A stretch of 64,000 nt of DNA from Halobacillus litoralis. Its GTDB lineage: Bacteria; Bacillota; Bacilli; Bacillales; Halobacillaceae. Each line of letters opens with the position of its first letter. Positions within the stretch are counted from its first letter, which is position 1. Below, piece after piece: positions 37,367 through 46,116 of the stretch. The position numbers and the translations under genes were made by a program. The stretch lies in NCBI RefSeq assembly GCF_004101865.1, contig NZ_CP026118.1, positions 3,799,001 through 3,863,000 of the forward strand, written 5' to 3'. The notes below the pieces were generated by a model, which saw only the letters and a program-made list of their open reading frames with translations, did no database searches and was not told the DNA's origin.

Positions 37367-39247
37367 ATGCAATTGAAAAACATTCGCATGCCTTTATTTG
37401 TGATAGCGACATTGCTATTTGGTTTGAAAACATATTTCGTCTATAGATTCATGTTTGATTTATCTATTGAAAATCCGATGCAGGAATTTATATTGCTATT
37501 CAACCCAATCGCTAGTGCATACTTGATTTTTGCTATCAGTGTGTGGTTGCAACCGAAAAGGCAAATGAAATATTTAAGATGGACGATATTGATTGGATCT
37601 TTGATCTTATTTGTAAACTTAATTTTTTACCGTAATTTTACTGATTTTATAACTATCCCGGTATTGTTTCAAGGAAATAATGCAGCAGATTTGACAGGCA
37701 GCTTTTTGACCTTGCTTCACATTGAGGATCTTCTGATTTTCGCTGATGTCGCACTCGTTTGGTATTTGAGTAAACATAAGTTCGGCTTATCTGTCCAGTT
37801 ACCAAAACGGGGGAAAATTGCAGCTACAGCGGTCACATTTCTGCTTTTGTCGGGGAATGTAGTACTTGCGGAGATTGAGCGTCCAATGTTATTTGTCCGT
37901 GCTTTTGACCGTGAATACTTGGTGAAAAATATCGGAGTGTACAACTATCACCTTTATGATGCAACGATGCAGACAAAGACGAAAGCACAAAGGGTGTTCG
38001 CAGATGGAAGTGAAATCAGTGAGATTGAAACATATTTAGAAGAAAATTCTCCTGATGAAGTTAATAAAAAAGCAGACCTTTATGGCATTGCAGAAGATAA
38101 GAATGTCATTTTCGTAAGTGTTGAATCTTTCCAGAATTTCCTATTGGATTCTAAGGTCAACGGTACAGAAACAACACCATTCTTGAATGATTTGAAAGAA
38201 AGTAAAGATACTATTTTCTTTAAAAACTTTTATCACCAAACAGCACAAGGGAAAACATCGGATTCCGAGTTCATCGTTGAAAACTCTCTTTATCCTTTAG
38301 GGAGGGGAGCGGTGTATTTCACACATGCAGGGAATGAGTACAATGCCCTGCCTGAAATATTGAATGATGAAGGTTATGAAACTTCTGTTTTTCATGCTAA
38401 TAATGGAAGCTTCTGGAACCGAGATACGATGTATGACAACATTGGATATGATGAGTTCTATGATGAAAAATCTTACCAGGTGACACCAGAGAACTCATTT
38501 GGATGGGGCCTTGAGGATAAAGCATTTTTCGAACAATCCATCAAATATATGCAGTCTCAGGAGAAACCGTTTTATAGTAAGTTCATTACTTTGACGCACC
38601 ACTTTCCTTTTGAACTTCCTGAAGAAAAAGCGAATATTGATAAATTTGATTCAAATTCTAAGACATTGAATTCCTTTTTCCAAACCGCTCGCTATACGGA
38701 TGAAGCTTTACAGCAATTCTTCCAACAATTGAAGGATGCGGGGTTATATAAGGATTCGATCATCGTATTGATGGGGGACCATTATGGAATCAGTGATTTC
38801 CACAATGAAGCGATGGGGCAGTTCTTAGGGAAAGAAGTGGATCCGTTCGTCCAGACTCAATTGCAGCGTGTCCCATTCATGGTGCATATCCCTGGGTATG
38901 AAGGTGGAGGAGTTAGAGAAGACGTCGTCGGCCAAATAGATGTCAAACCTACCTTGCTTCATTTGCTCGGAATAAATGCCGGTGGAGACATGACCTTCGG
39001 TGACAATATGTTCGCAGAAGATGGGAAGGACTTCATTGCAATGAGAGACGGAAGCTTTATTAGTGAAGAGTATTTATTTACGAATGAGCAGTGTTATGAC
39101 CGCGCTACCGGTGAGCTGTTAGCCGAAGAAGAAGCGGAGGCTTGCCAACCGATTAAAGAGAAGGTCGAAAAAGAGCTCAATTACTCTGATAACATCATTT
39201 ATGGAGATCTTTTCAGGTTTTATGATTTCGATTCTTCAAGTGAATAA
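37367..39247 (+). CDS. ltaS: Lipoteichoic acid synthase family protein (LtaS)
   Basis: Polymerises glycerol phosphate from phosphatidylglycerol onto the lipoteichoic acid anchor, outside the membrane. Five N-terminal membrane segments (about 1-185) precede the extracellular sulfatase-fold domain. Metal and catalytic residues appear in VSVESFQNF (Glu near 253), FYHQTAQGKTSDSEF (nucleophilic Thr near 299) and LMGDHYGISDF (Asp and His near 470). Length (626 aa) fits LtaS. GAGGAGGA precedes ATG 37367. Monocistronic. Confidence 0.93.
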   Translation: MQLKNIRMPLFVIATLLFGLKTYFVYRFMFDLSIENPMQEFILLFNPIASAYLIFAISVWLQPKRQMKYLRWTILIGSLILFVNLIFYRNFTDFITIPVLFQGNNAADLTGSFLTLLHIEDLLIFADVALVWYLSKHKFGLSVQLPKRGKIAATAVTFLLLSGNVVLAEIERPMLFVRAFDREYLVKNIGVYNYHLYDATMQTKTKAQRVFADGSEISEIETYLEENSPDEVNKKADLYGIAEDKNVIFVSVESFQNFLLDSKVNGTETTPFLNDLKESKDTIFFKNFYHQTAQGKTSDSEFIVENSLYPLGRGAVYFTHAGNEYNALPEILNDEGYETSVFHANNGSFWNRDTMYDNIGYDEFYDEKSYQVTPENSFGWGLEDKAFFEQSIKYMQSQEKPFYSKFITLTHHFPFELPEEKANIDKFDSNSKTLNSFFQTARYTDEALQQFFQQLKDAGLYKDSIIVLMGDHYGISDFHNEAMGQFLGKEVDPFVQTQLQRVPFMVHIPGYEGGGVREDVVGQIDVKPTLLHLLGINAGGDMTFGDNMFAEDGKDFIAMRDGSFISEEYLFTNEQCYDRATGELLAEEEAEACQPIKEKVEKELNYSDNIIYGDLFRFYDFDSSSE

Positions 39248-39257
39248 GAGAAGTACT

Positions 39258-39292
39258 AGCCGTCATGACATCGATGTCATGACGGCTTTTTT
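39258..39292 (+). terminator. Terminator after ltaS
   Basis: A fully palindromic stem, AGCCGTCATGACATC against GATGTCATGACGGCT, with 1-2 nt between arms, then TTTTT. Confidence 0.92.
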
Positions 39293-39650
39293 ATGATAAA
39301 GCTTTGTTGAACTTTAGTGGTGACATTTATGGCAGTGATCGATGGCTTGAACTCGGAGTAATAAAGAGCGTTACCATTAGAGAATGAGGGACCACAGACA
39401 CTTACGATATAAAAAGTAACAATCAGAGGTGAATTTTTCATAAGGATGACATTCTGTTTATGTCAATCTTATCTGCCAGTGTGAACCCGCAGGTTATGGA
39501 TAATGGTGTTTTGGATGAGAATAGGAGCGCTGAAGTTTAACCTGGCTTTTGATATAATGATATTTCCGCTTTTTTTATCACATATTTTGATATGAGTAAG
39601 GGTAATGATACCAACATACGATAGTCTTTATTAGAAGGTGAGGTTCGATT
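39293..39650 (+). other. Intergenic region before the FetAB-type operon
   Basis: 358 bp without a gene on either strand. A TATAAT at 39553-39558 is a plausible -10 for the transporter operon, with no convincing -35. TGATATAATGATATT around it has loose similarity to Fur-type half-sites but not enough to call. Nothing else recognised. Confidence 0.4.
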
Positions 39651-40337
39651 ATGTTCCGTTTTGAAAATGTTTGCCAGGAACCGCTGCATGATTTGAATTT
39701 TAGAATAGATAAACAGGATAAGGTTATTCTATTCGGACCGTCAGGAGCAGGTAAGAGCACACTGCTTTTTTTATTGAACCGACTAAGCGATCCTGAACAA
39801 GGAGAGATTTACTATAAAGACACCCCTATCCAAAACCAGCCCATAACTAAACTTCGTAAAAATGTCGGGCTTGTGCTTCAAGCGCCAAATCTATTCCCAG
39901 GTACTGTGCTTGAGAATATTAAATATGGACCAGCACTGTTTGGGGAGTGGGAAGAAAAAGATGGAAAGAAACTGCTTGATTATGTTCAGCTTCCCTCCAG
40001 TTATTTAAATCGGGATGTAGAGCAGCTCTCAGGCGGAGAAAAACAACGGGTATCGTTGGCGCGTACGTTAGCCAATTCACCTGAAGTATTGCTTTTAGAT
40101 GAGCCGACGAGTGCTTTGGACTATAAGACAGCAGAAGAGATTGAAGAAGTTTTAGCATGTCTGATTCAAGAATATCAGCTGACAATGTTGATGGTGACTC
40201 ACAATTTGAATCAAGCACGACGCTTGGGAGACCGGGGATTGTTTATTGCAGATGGGAAGCTCCAGGAGGATGGCGCTATACCAGATATGCTCGATGAGCC
40301 TAAAACAGAGCGGCTATCCAAATTCTTAGAGCAGTAA
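39651..40337 (+). CDS. fetA: ABC transporter ATPase, FetA/YbbL type
   Basis: Cytosolic ATPase of a two-gene exporter; in E. coli FetAB exports iron and eases oxidative stress. Walker A GPSGAGKST (about residues 28-36), Q-loop VLQAPNLFPG, signature LSGGEKQRVSL, Walker [12 protein letters not shown] and the switch His in VTHNL are all present. AAGGTGAGG precedes ATG 39651. The gene is followed 14 bp later by the permease. Substrate iron is inferred from family only. Confidence 0.85.
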   Translation: MFRFENVCQEPLHDLNFRIDKQDKVILFGPSGAGKSTLLFLLNRLSDPEQGEIYYKDTPIQNQPITKLRKNVGLVLQAPNLFPGTVLENIKYGPALFGEWEEKDGKKLLDYVQLPSSYLNRDVEQLSGGEKQRVSLARTLANSPEVLLLDEPTSALDYKTAEEIEEVLACLIQEYQLTMLMVTHNLNQARRLGDRGLFIADGKLQEDGAIPDMLDEPKTERLSKFLEQ

Positions 40338-40351
40338 GGAAGTGAACACAT

Positions 40352-41140
40352 TTGGAACCTGAAATTTCTAATCAATCGCTGTTTTTTCTTATTATTTTTG
40401 TGATCGTTCCATTAGTTCTCTCATATTATTACCAGCTGGGTGTAAGTAAGAGTGTCATTTGGTCAACTTTCCGCGGGACGATACAATTATTTATTATTGG
40501 TTATATACTTACTTTTTTATTTGATTTACCCGCCTCTTATGGGATCCCGTTCATGCTTATGGTAATGATTGTCATCGCTACCCTTCATGCCCGGCAAAAA
40601 GGGAAAGAACTCCCTTATGTTGGGTACGTGATCTTTGCTGGCCTTCTTTTTGTTGAAATCGGGGTACTTTCTTTATGGCTCGTTTTTGATATGATCAACT
40701 TTCAGCCATCAGAGGTCATTCCGATGAGTGGAATGGTTATTGGTAACAGTATGACAGCTATGGGGTTGGCACTTGAAAGAATGAAAAATGAATTCAGGGC
40801 TAACAACGGAAGGCTTCTTGCTTCTTTATCGCTGGGAGCGGAACCACGGCAAGCGTCTCACCTAATTGTTCAAAAGACATTGCATTCCTCGCTCATTCCC
40901 AACGTCGATCGTTTGAAAACAATTGGGCTGGTACAATTACCCGGTATGATGACAGGACTTATTTTAGGCGGTGTTTCACCTGTCATGGCCATCAAATATC
41001 AGTTGGTAATTTCCCTGAGTATATTTTCCTCTGTTTCATTAAGTGCGATGTTCATAACACTAGCCATGTATCGATATTTTTTCAATAGAAATAAGCAATT
41101 ACTGGAGTCGGCAGAAGATATTAAGAGTTCTCGATCTTAA
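40352..41140 (+). CDS. fetB: ABC transporter permease, UPF0014/FetB (YbbM) type
   Basis: Integral membrane partner of the ATPase, 262 aa with about seven hydrophobic segments. The family signature is IPMSGMVIGNSMTAMGLALERM, split by position near 125-146, and LVQLPGMMTGLILGGVSPVMAIKYQ near 190-215. TTG 40352 lies 7 nt after AAGGAAGTG. It forms an operon with fetA. No clear terminator directly after the stop on this strand. Confidence 0.85.
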   Translation: MEPEISNQSLFFLIIFVIVPLVLSYYYQLGVSKSVIWSTFRGTIQLFIIGYILTFLFDLPASYGIPFMLMVMIVIATLHARQKGKELPYVGYVIFAGLLFVEIGVLSLWLVFDMINFQPSEVIPMSGMVIGNSMTAMGLALERMKNEFRANNGRLLASLSLGAEPRQASHLIVQKTLHSSLIPNVDRLKTIGLVQLPGMMTGLILGGVSPVMAIKYQLVISLSIFSSVSLSAMFITLAMYRYFFNRNKQLLESAEDIKSSRS

Positions 41141-41210
41141 GAATCGTTATGTTTCATTCAGCCTCTCCCAACTTAAAATACTCATTAGAGAAGAGATCCT
41201 CTTGTGCAAT

Positions 41211-41240
41211 AAAAAAAGCAGGCTGCTGTATAGCAACCTG
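41211..41240 (-). terminator. Terminator after the yqgW-like gene
   Basis: On the minus strand GCAGGTTGCT pairs with AGCAGCCTGC and runs into TTTTTTT. The A-run/stem could also stop fetB transcripts only weakly. Confidence 0.85.
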
Positions 41241-41254
41241 CTCTCCTGTGTTCA

Positions 41255-41419
41255 TTAGCCGAATAGATTGTAATAAATCGTCATTACAGAGAACCAACCG
41301 AAAATTAATGCTGATGCAGCTGCGAATAAGACGGCAAAAAAGTTTTTCGTTTTCAGTTCGCGGAAAACGGCAAATACACATAGGATTGTTACGAGTAGAA
41401 GAAGAATAGCTGTTACCAA
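41255..41419 (-). CDS. yqgW: Small membrane protein, DUF2759 (YqgW-like)
   Basis: 54 residues with two hydrophobic segments, MVTAILLLLVTILCVFA at the start and FAVLFAAASALIFGWFSV, linked by FRELKTKNF. It fits the DUF2759 family found here in Bacillus. TTG 41419 follows AGGGGGT by 7 nt; the open frame reaches a few codons further up. It precedes its own terminator. Function unknown. Confidence 0.8.
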   Translation of the reverse strand: MVTAILLLLVTILCVFAVFRELKTKNFFAVLFAAASALIFGWFSVMTIYYNLFG

Positions 41420-41581
41420 GCTCAGCACCCCCTATATCTCTTTTCTTTATTATCATCCCGTTACTATGGATGTTATACTATATGTAGCGAATGTTGATCC
41501 TTATTTATTTTATAGTATAAAAGAGAAAATGTCGAGTTATCTATCTGTATTTTAATAAATTACAAAAGAGGTGTCTACCCA

Positions 41582-42205
41582 TTGTTGAAAATTTCACGTC
41601 TGCCATTAGGGCCGATGGCTACAAACGCATATATCATTCATGAAAATAAAAAGGCTTTAGTTATTGATCCTGGAGGAGACTTTGAGAAATTGGAGAGTTA
41701 CTTGAAAGAACGTGAACTGAATGTGGTTGCAGTGCTTCTGACGCATGCTCATTTTGATCACATAGGTGCTGTCGAAGATGTCCGTAACGCATATGAAGCA
41801 CCTGTGTACATACATGAAAAAGAAGCGGATTGGCTTGGTGATCCTGCAAAGAATGGATCCGGTTTGTTCGGTTTGGGGGAAATATCCGCAAGTCCTGCTG
41901 ATCACTTCTTTGAAATTGGGCAAGTCGTTTTGGAAGGGTTTGCTTTCGAGGTTCGCTATACCCCTGGTCATTCTCCGGGTAGTGTTTCATTTGTGTTTAG
42001 AAACCAACGGTTCACAATTGCTGGAGATACACTATTTCAGCGAGGGATAGGGCGAACGGACCTCCCGGGAGGAAGCCGGCAAGAATTAGAGAAGAGCATT
42101 GAAAAGGAACTGTTCAGCCTTCGCGATGACATGCGGATTTATCCAGGTCATGGGCTCCCGACTACGATTGGAGAAGAGAGGGACGAAAACCCGTTTTTTA
42201 ATTAG
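41582..42205 (+). CDS. yqgX: Metallo-beta-lactamase fold hydrolase (YqgX, glyoxalase II-like)
   Basis: Cytosolic dinuclear metal hydrolase. The metal motif HAHFDH (in LLTHAHFDHIG, near 57-62), the second His in YTPGHSPGSV, the Asp in IAGDTLF and the last His in YPGHGLPT are all present. It resembles glyoxalase II without its C-terminal domain (207 aa). Substrate is unproven. TTG 41582 lies 8 nt after AAGAGGTG. Confidence 0.92.
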   Translation: MLKISRLPLGPMATNAYIIHENKKALVIDPGGDFEKLESYLKERELNVVAVLLTHAHFDHIGAVEDVRNAYEAPVYIHEKEADWLGDPAKNGSGLFGLGEISASPADHFFEIGQVVLEGFAFEVRYTPGHSPGSVSFVFRNQRFTIAGDTLFQRGIGRTDLPGGSRQELEKSIEKELFSLRDDMRIYPGHGLPTTIGEERDENPFFN

Positions 42206-42286
42206 TCTTTATAGAATACACAAGTTAATCCGGTAAATGTTTTTGCTGAAATCAAGCGGATTCTCCATTCCACCTTTAAAAAAAGA

Positions 42287-42318
42287 ACCTGTTACCCTTT
42301 TGGGTAACAGGTTTTTTT
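42287..42318. terminator. Bidirectional terminator after yqgX and yqgY
   Basis: ACCTGTTACCC pairs exactly with GGGTAACAGGT around 4 nt, with A-run left and T-run right. Confidence 0.9.
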
Positions 42319-42562
42319 AGTGTCCACCGAAACTCGGTACGAGAATAAATGAAGAATAATACGTAAAACCAATCATGAAAACTGTCAAGTATGAGAAAAA
42401 TATGTACACATACATACGCTCAGACAGTTTAAGGTAACCAACAGCAAGGAAAAAAGCCGTTTGAGCAAGAGATAATAATGCCGCTTCCATCATATCGCCT
42501 GTATAGAACATGACAGCAAATATACCTGTCCAAAAGGCTAGCACTCGAAACATACGATCCAT
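42317..42562 (-). CDS. yqgY: DUF2626 membrane protein (YqgY)
   Basis: 81 residues with three hydrophobic segments, starting MDRMFRVLAFWTGIFAVMFYTG. The family occurs in Bacillaceae between yqgX and mgsR. GGAGGGGGAAT precedes the ATG on the minus strand. Function unknown. Confidence 0.85.
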   Translation of the reverse strand: MDRMFRVLAFWTGIFAVMFYTGDMMEAALLSLAQTAFFLAVGYLKLSERMYVYIFFSYLTVFMIGFTYYSSFILVPSFGGH

Positions 42563-42735
42563 GCTATTCCCCCTCCTTTTCTCTCGTTAAACTATCATAC
42601 ACATTATAAACGACCGCTAAACAATTGTAAATAAATCATATTTTTCTTTACCTTTCAACAGTATTTGTTAAACAACGCTATTATATGCGTTCAAGGCTGG
42701 TGAGGGGGAGCTTCTTGTTATAATTCGAAAAACAA

Positions 42736-42774
42736 GTTTTAAATATTGTACAAAGGTTATACAATAGATATACA
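42736..42774 (+). promoter_or_regulatory. Two candidate promoters of mgsR (sigma-B-like and sigma-A)
   Basis: GTTTTA (42736-42741), 13 bp, GGTTAT (42755-42760) is one mismatch per box from the sigma-B pattern. TTGTAC (42746-42751), 17 bp, TATACA (42769-42774) is a fair sigma-A promoter. B. subtilis mgsR is sigma-B controlled, which favours the first. An inverted repeat ATTGTA/TACAAT spans the area. Confidence 0.4.
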
Positions 42775-42811
42775 ATGTGGATATACTTAAATATAGTGAG
42801 GAGAGCTGAAT

Positions 42812-43195
42812 ATGGACGAGTTGAAATTCTACACATACCCGAGTTGTACATCATGCAGACGTACAAAGGCATGGTTGAAAAATCAGGGAGTGGAATTTAA
42901 CGAACAGCACTTATTTCGTGAAACTCCTTCTGTGAATGAACTGAAAAAAATACTCTCGCTTACAACACATGGAATTGATGAGATTCTGGCAAAGAGGAGT
43001 AGAGAATATAAAACGTTAGAAGTGGATGTGGAAAATTTATCGTTGAGTGAGTTTTTGGACCTTGTCATCGATAAACCGAAACTTTTGAGACGGCCTATTT
43101 TGACGAATGGAAAAAGCATTGTTATTGGTTATGACCCTGATGGACTAAAAAAGATTACGGATTACCGGATGGAGTCCTTGGGAAATATATCTTGA
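42812..43195 (+). CDS. mgsR: Spx/ArsC-family regulator MgsR
   Basis: Thiol-switch transcription regulator that binds the RNA polymerase alpha C-terminal domain and modulates part of the general stress regulon. The redox CTSC motif (residues 11-14, in YPSCTSCRRTKAWL) and the Spx-type RRPILT near 90 are present. Length is 127 aa. Placement next to yqgY and the comG operon matches yqgZ (mgsR). AGGAGAG precedes ATG 42812. Confidence 0.88.
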   Translation: MDELKFYTYPSCTSCRRTKAWLKNQGVEFNEQHLFRETPSVNELKKILSLTTHGIDEILAKRSREYKTLEVDVENLSLSEFLDLVIDKPKLLRRPILTNGKSIVIGYDPDGLKKITDYRMESLGNIS

Positions 43196-43210
43196 ATTAC
43201 GATGAAGCTC

Positions 43211-43242
43211 ATCGCACCTCCTGAATGAAGGTGCGATTTTTA
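43211..43242 (+). terminator. Terminator after mgsR
   Basis: ATCGCACCT pairs with AGGTGCGAT, followed by TTTTTA. There is no U-run on the minus strand, so it is weak for comGG. Confidence 0.8.
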
Positions 43243-43632
43243 TTCTGATAATGTATGGAAGGTTCTGGAATGCTGGGTGCGCCCGTCGAAATCCTTAAGC
43301 ACCCATTCACATACCCATTTTTGTCCAGACTCTCTCATACATACGGAAGAGATTTCGCCATTTGGGTGCTGCGATGTATAATTGTAGGTAGTTTGTAGCT
43401 CTGGAAGTGAAATTAAATGATTTTCTAAAGAACTTCTTGTTGTTTCTAACATGCTTTGTTTCATGATGGAGCTTTCGTGGAGTTGTGTTAGCAATAATTG
43501 ATTTTTATATTGTTGGATGGTATTCATAGTGAAGAGGATGAGCAACAAGGAGATCATCAGCACCCATGGAAAAATAACTCCTCTTTCATTGTTAATGTGG
43601 AAGGTGGATCGTGCGCTTGTAAACTTTTTCAC
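43240..43632 (-). CDS. comGG: Competence pseudopilus protein ComGG
   Basis: Minor component of the DNA-uptake pseudopilus. After a short basic N-terminus there is a hydrophobic segment (about residues 19-37, with VIFPWVLMISLLLIL) and a ~90-residue periplasmic-side domain. It lacks the full GFTxxE pre-pilin site, as other ComGG proteins do. Assigned chiefly as the last gene of comGA-GG. GTG 43632 overlaps the end of comGF. Confidence 0.8.
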   Translation of the reverse strand: MKKFTSARSTFHINNERGVIFPWVLMISLLLILFTMNTIQQYKNQLLLTQLHESSIMKQSMLETTRSSLENHLISLPELQTTYNYTSQHPNGEISSVCMRESGQKWVCEWVLKDFDGRTQHSRTFHTLSE

Positions 43633-44011
43633 TTTTCATCATCACTTCCATCGTGATGGTTTGGGGGCTCGTATCTATCTTGAATGATTGGACATCCTGT
43701 AACAAGCTTTCATGTCCAGAACCGTCCACACTCCTTTTGATGATTACCCCGTATTGTTCGATTAAGACATTCCGGTGGTTCTTGTCAATAACTGTAATGG
43801 CATCCGGATAAATGGAGTAATTCCTGGATCTGTTAATTTCTTCTTGAATAAATGCCCCAAGTTGCTGAACGGCCATTTCCTCATAATAAAAATTTTTTGT
43901 ATGAATCAGCGATAGAAGTGGTGTAGACAATGAGAGTATGATCATTGTCAAAGTCAAGCTGATCATCACTTCTGAAAGGGTGAACCCCCTCTCATTCTTC
44001 ATAAGGCGCAT
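43592..44011 (-). CDS. comGF: Competence minor pseudopilin ComGF
   Basis: Pre-pilin-like protein with the processing site RGFTLSEV near residues 8-15 and the hydrophobic helix that follows. The start ATG 44011 lies about 10 nt after AAGGAG; the frame extends upstream into comGE. Length is 139 aa. It overlaps both neighbours. Confidence 0.85.
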   Translation of the reverse strand: MRLMKNERGFTLSEVMISLTLTMIILSLSTPLLSLIHTKNFYYEEMAVQQLGAFIQEEINRSRNYSIYPDAITVIDKNHRNVLIEQYGVIIKRSVDGSGHESLLQDVQSFKIDTSPQTITMEVMMKSEKVYKRTIHLPH

Positions 44012-44327
44012 ACAAGCAGAACTCCTTGCTTCGTTTGTGATGATTTTTCCATTCTGCACACCCTTCTATCCAGCCTTTTTCTATTTGGAAACTCATCCTG
44101 ACAGGGAGGATAGTAGTATCTGACTTGAAATAAGGAAATTCATCAGATGTTTGTATATAATTATAGAACTCATCATGTAAAAGTAAGTGTACTTCCCTTT
44201 CCAACGAGAGATCTTTTTGCGAGCTTTGGACAAGGGTCAGAATGGGAAGCAGGAAGGTGGTGATGACTAATAATATACTGAAAGCAGAAATGGTCTCAAT
44301 CATTGTAAATCCTTCATTCTTTTTCAA
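43992..44327 (-). CDS. comGE: Competence minor pseudopilin ComGE
   Basis: Pre-pilin with EGFTMIETISAFSILL at the N-terminus, then a ~75-residue globular domain with a CAEW...FCLY cysteine pair. TTG 44327 (MKKNEGFT) is favoured by AGGG upstream and the short leader expected for ComC processing; the open frame reaches further. Length is 111 aa. Confidence 0.8.
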   Translation of the reverse strand: MKKNEGFTMIETISAFSILLVITTFLLPILTLVQSSQKDLSLEREVHLLLHDEFYNYIQTSDEFPYFKSDTTILPVRMSFQIEKGWIEGCAEWKNHHKRSKEFCLYAPYEE

Positions 44328-44772
44328 TTCGAACCCTGCTTGTACCAAACGGAAAGGTGATTCTATATATAGTACGAGGGGTTTCAATTCTCATCGTACC
44401 AGCCTGGTTAATCATTCCTCTTTGGTTGAATTGAATAACAGTTTTCAAGGTGAGCATTTTAATCCTCCATTGATCGGGTAGTTTCCTTATAAAAATGTTT
44501 TCTTTGTTTTTTGCATCATAAAGTTTATATTCGTTTGTTTCTTCTTCGAATAACAACATATGATAGGCATGTTTCTGCATGGTCAACTGCTGGATAAGTA
44601 GAACGTCTTCCTGGAATTGTTGGATGAATAATGATGCTTGCACCTGTTGAGACGTTCTGTGGTGGAGAGGCATGATAGAAGATAGAAGCACCGACCAACA
44701 CAATAGGACAATAATCATTTCTGTGAATGTGTAGCCTTTATAATTATTCCCCCACAATTGATACTTTCCCAT
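44314..44772 (-). CDS. comGD: Competence minor pseudopilin ComGD
   Basis: Pre-pilin with processing motif KGYTFTEMIIVL and a hydrophobic helix; 152 aa from the ATG at 44772. A TTG at 44757 after GATGGGAAAG is an equally plausible start and would give a shorter leader. It overlaps the end of comGC, so translation is coupled. Confidence 0.82.
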   Translation of the reverse strand: MGKYQLWGNNYKGYTFTEMIIVLLCWSVLLSSIMPLHHRTSQQVQASLFIQQFQEDVLLIQQLTMQKHAYHMLLFEEETNEYKLYDAKNKENIFIRKLPDQWRIKMLTLKTVIQFNQRGMINQAGTMRIETPRTIYRITFPFGTSRVRIEKE

Positions 44773-45046
44773 CACTGTATGCTAACTCGTCTCCGTTCGG
44801 GCATGTCGTCGTACTGATATAGTCTGATGATTCTAATATGTCAATGCTGGTGGCGTAAGAATCAGTGTCGATATAATAAGCTTCTCCTTGAGCTTCGACT
44901 GTTTTTATAAGCGCTTCACACCCCTTACTTCGTATCGTCGTACTGTTTTGTGCCATATTCGGAATGGTAATGATCAATAAGACGGAAATAACGAGCAGGA
45001 CGATAAGCATTTCAATTAGAGTGAAACCTTTTTCGTTATTTAACAA
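44744..45046 (-). CDS. comGC: Major competence pseudopilin ComGC
   Basis: Main subunit of the transformation pseudopilus, cleaved and methylated by ComC. The processing site is KGFTLIEMLIVLLVISVLL right at the N-terminus, followed by a helix and a domain with two cysteines that could form the usual disulfide (CEAL and TTCPNG). TTG 45046 lies 8 nt after AAAGGAG; the open frame runs on upstream over comGB. Length is 100 aa. Confidence 0.92.
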   Translation of the reverse strand: MLNNEKGFTLIEMLIVLLVISVLLIITIPNMAQNSTTIRSKGCEALIKTVEAQGEAYYIDTDSYATSIDILESSDYISTTTCPNGDELAYSDGKVSIVGE

Positions 45047-45063
45047 TTCGATTTCTCCTTTAT

Positions 45064-46116
45064 TTAAATTTGTTGCATCCATTGATAGAGGGGGAGCATA
45101 ATGGATGCATAAATGCTGATGATGACGACAGCGATGCAAACAAAAAACACGGGCTGGATCATTTGGAGCCACGCTTTGATTTTTTCTTGCATGTACTCCA
45201 TGAAGAAGGCCGCAAGCATTTCCAGCTCATCTTGTAATGCTTTTATGTCATTTGTATGATGGAAGATATCCGTCAACTCTGTTCGGAAAAGCGTGCATGA
45301 ATGAAGGGCTTCGCCGAAGGATTTTCCTTCAGATAGTTCTGATAGGATCTGTTCACTATAAAAGGAGAGGATTTCATATTGTTTATGGTTTTTCATCAGC
45401 TCCATCGACTCTTTTAAAGTCAAGCCTGCCTGCAATAAAGAATAAAGGTGTGTAGTGAAAAGGAACGATAGAGAGAAGGACTGATAAAACTTCACCAGTG
45501 GGACACGGTGGTAGAAGGAAAGCTTTTTTTGTAATGTCAAGTGGGGTAAGATAAACTTGAGGCACATCAGACTTAGGAAGAAGATGATACTGCATATTCC
45601 GATTGCGTTGAGAGCATGTGTCATCAAAACCATAAGTCCAAGGGCTTTATTTTCTTGACCCTCAAATAACAACACGAAATTGGGCATGACCGTTTGTTGA
45701 AGAATGAGGAATGCGATAACAAGAAAGATAAACAAAAAGAGGGGATAACGAATGACCTGAAAAAACCTTTGTTTATAGTCCTTTTTCATTTGCAATAAGT
45801 CTTTGCATTGTTTCAAAGTCTTCGGTAAATCATTGTGGATATGGCTGAAATATAAAAACTGTGTGACAGTAGAGGAAAAACGGGCTTTTTCACATGCTGC
45901 ATCAAGCGTGTCTCCTTTACTCAATGATCGTGCTACTGCTTCGGTGGTCGGTTTCAAAGCGACATCCCATCCAGTCATTTTAAGTGCATCGAGCAATGGA
46001 TAACCTTTTTCCAGGATGTGACTTAAACGTTGAAAAAAAGTGATTTGATGCTTAACTGATAAAGGGGGGTCACGAAACCGGATCGATTTCATGTTTCTTA
46101 ATGAATCCGAGGGCAT
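45064..46116 (-). CDS. comGB: Competence type II/IV-like inner-membrane platform ComGB
   Basis: Membrane platform of the pseudopilus, GspF/PilC family. Three membrane segments and two repeated cytosolic helical domains are seen, with GYPLLDALKM and AGLTLKESMELM as typical repeat starts. ATG 46116 follows AAGGAGG by 7 nt. It overlaps comGA by 47 bp. Length is 350 aa. Confidence 0.92.
   Translation of the reverse strand: MPSDSLRNMKSIRFRDPPLSVKHQITFFQRLSHILEKGYPLLDALKMTGWDVALKPTTEAVARSLSKGDTLDAACEKARFSSTVTQFLYFSHIHNDLPKTLKQCKDLLQMKKDYKQRFFQVIRYPLFLFIFLVIAFLILQQTVMPNFVLLFEGQENKALGLMVLMTHALNAIGICSIIFFLSLMCLKFILPHLTLQKKLSFYHRVPLVKFYQSFSLSFLFTTHLYSLLQAGLTLKESMELMKNHKQYEILSFYSEQILSELSEGKSFGEALHSCTLFRTELTDIFHHTNDIKALQDELEMLAAFFMEYMQEKIKAWLQMIQPVFFVCIAVVIISIYASIMLPLYQWMQQI

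Noticed and set aside
39293..39650. Fur box before the FetAB-type operon
   Set aside because: Similarity is limited to an AT-rich partial match around the -10; not enough for a call.
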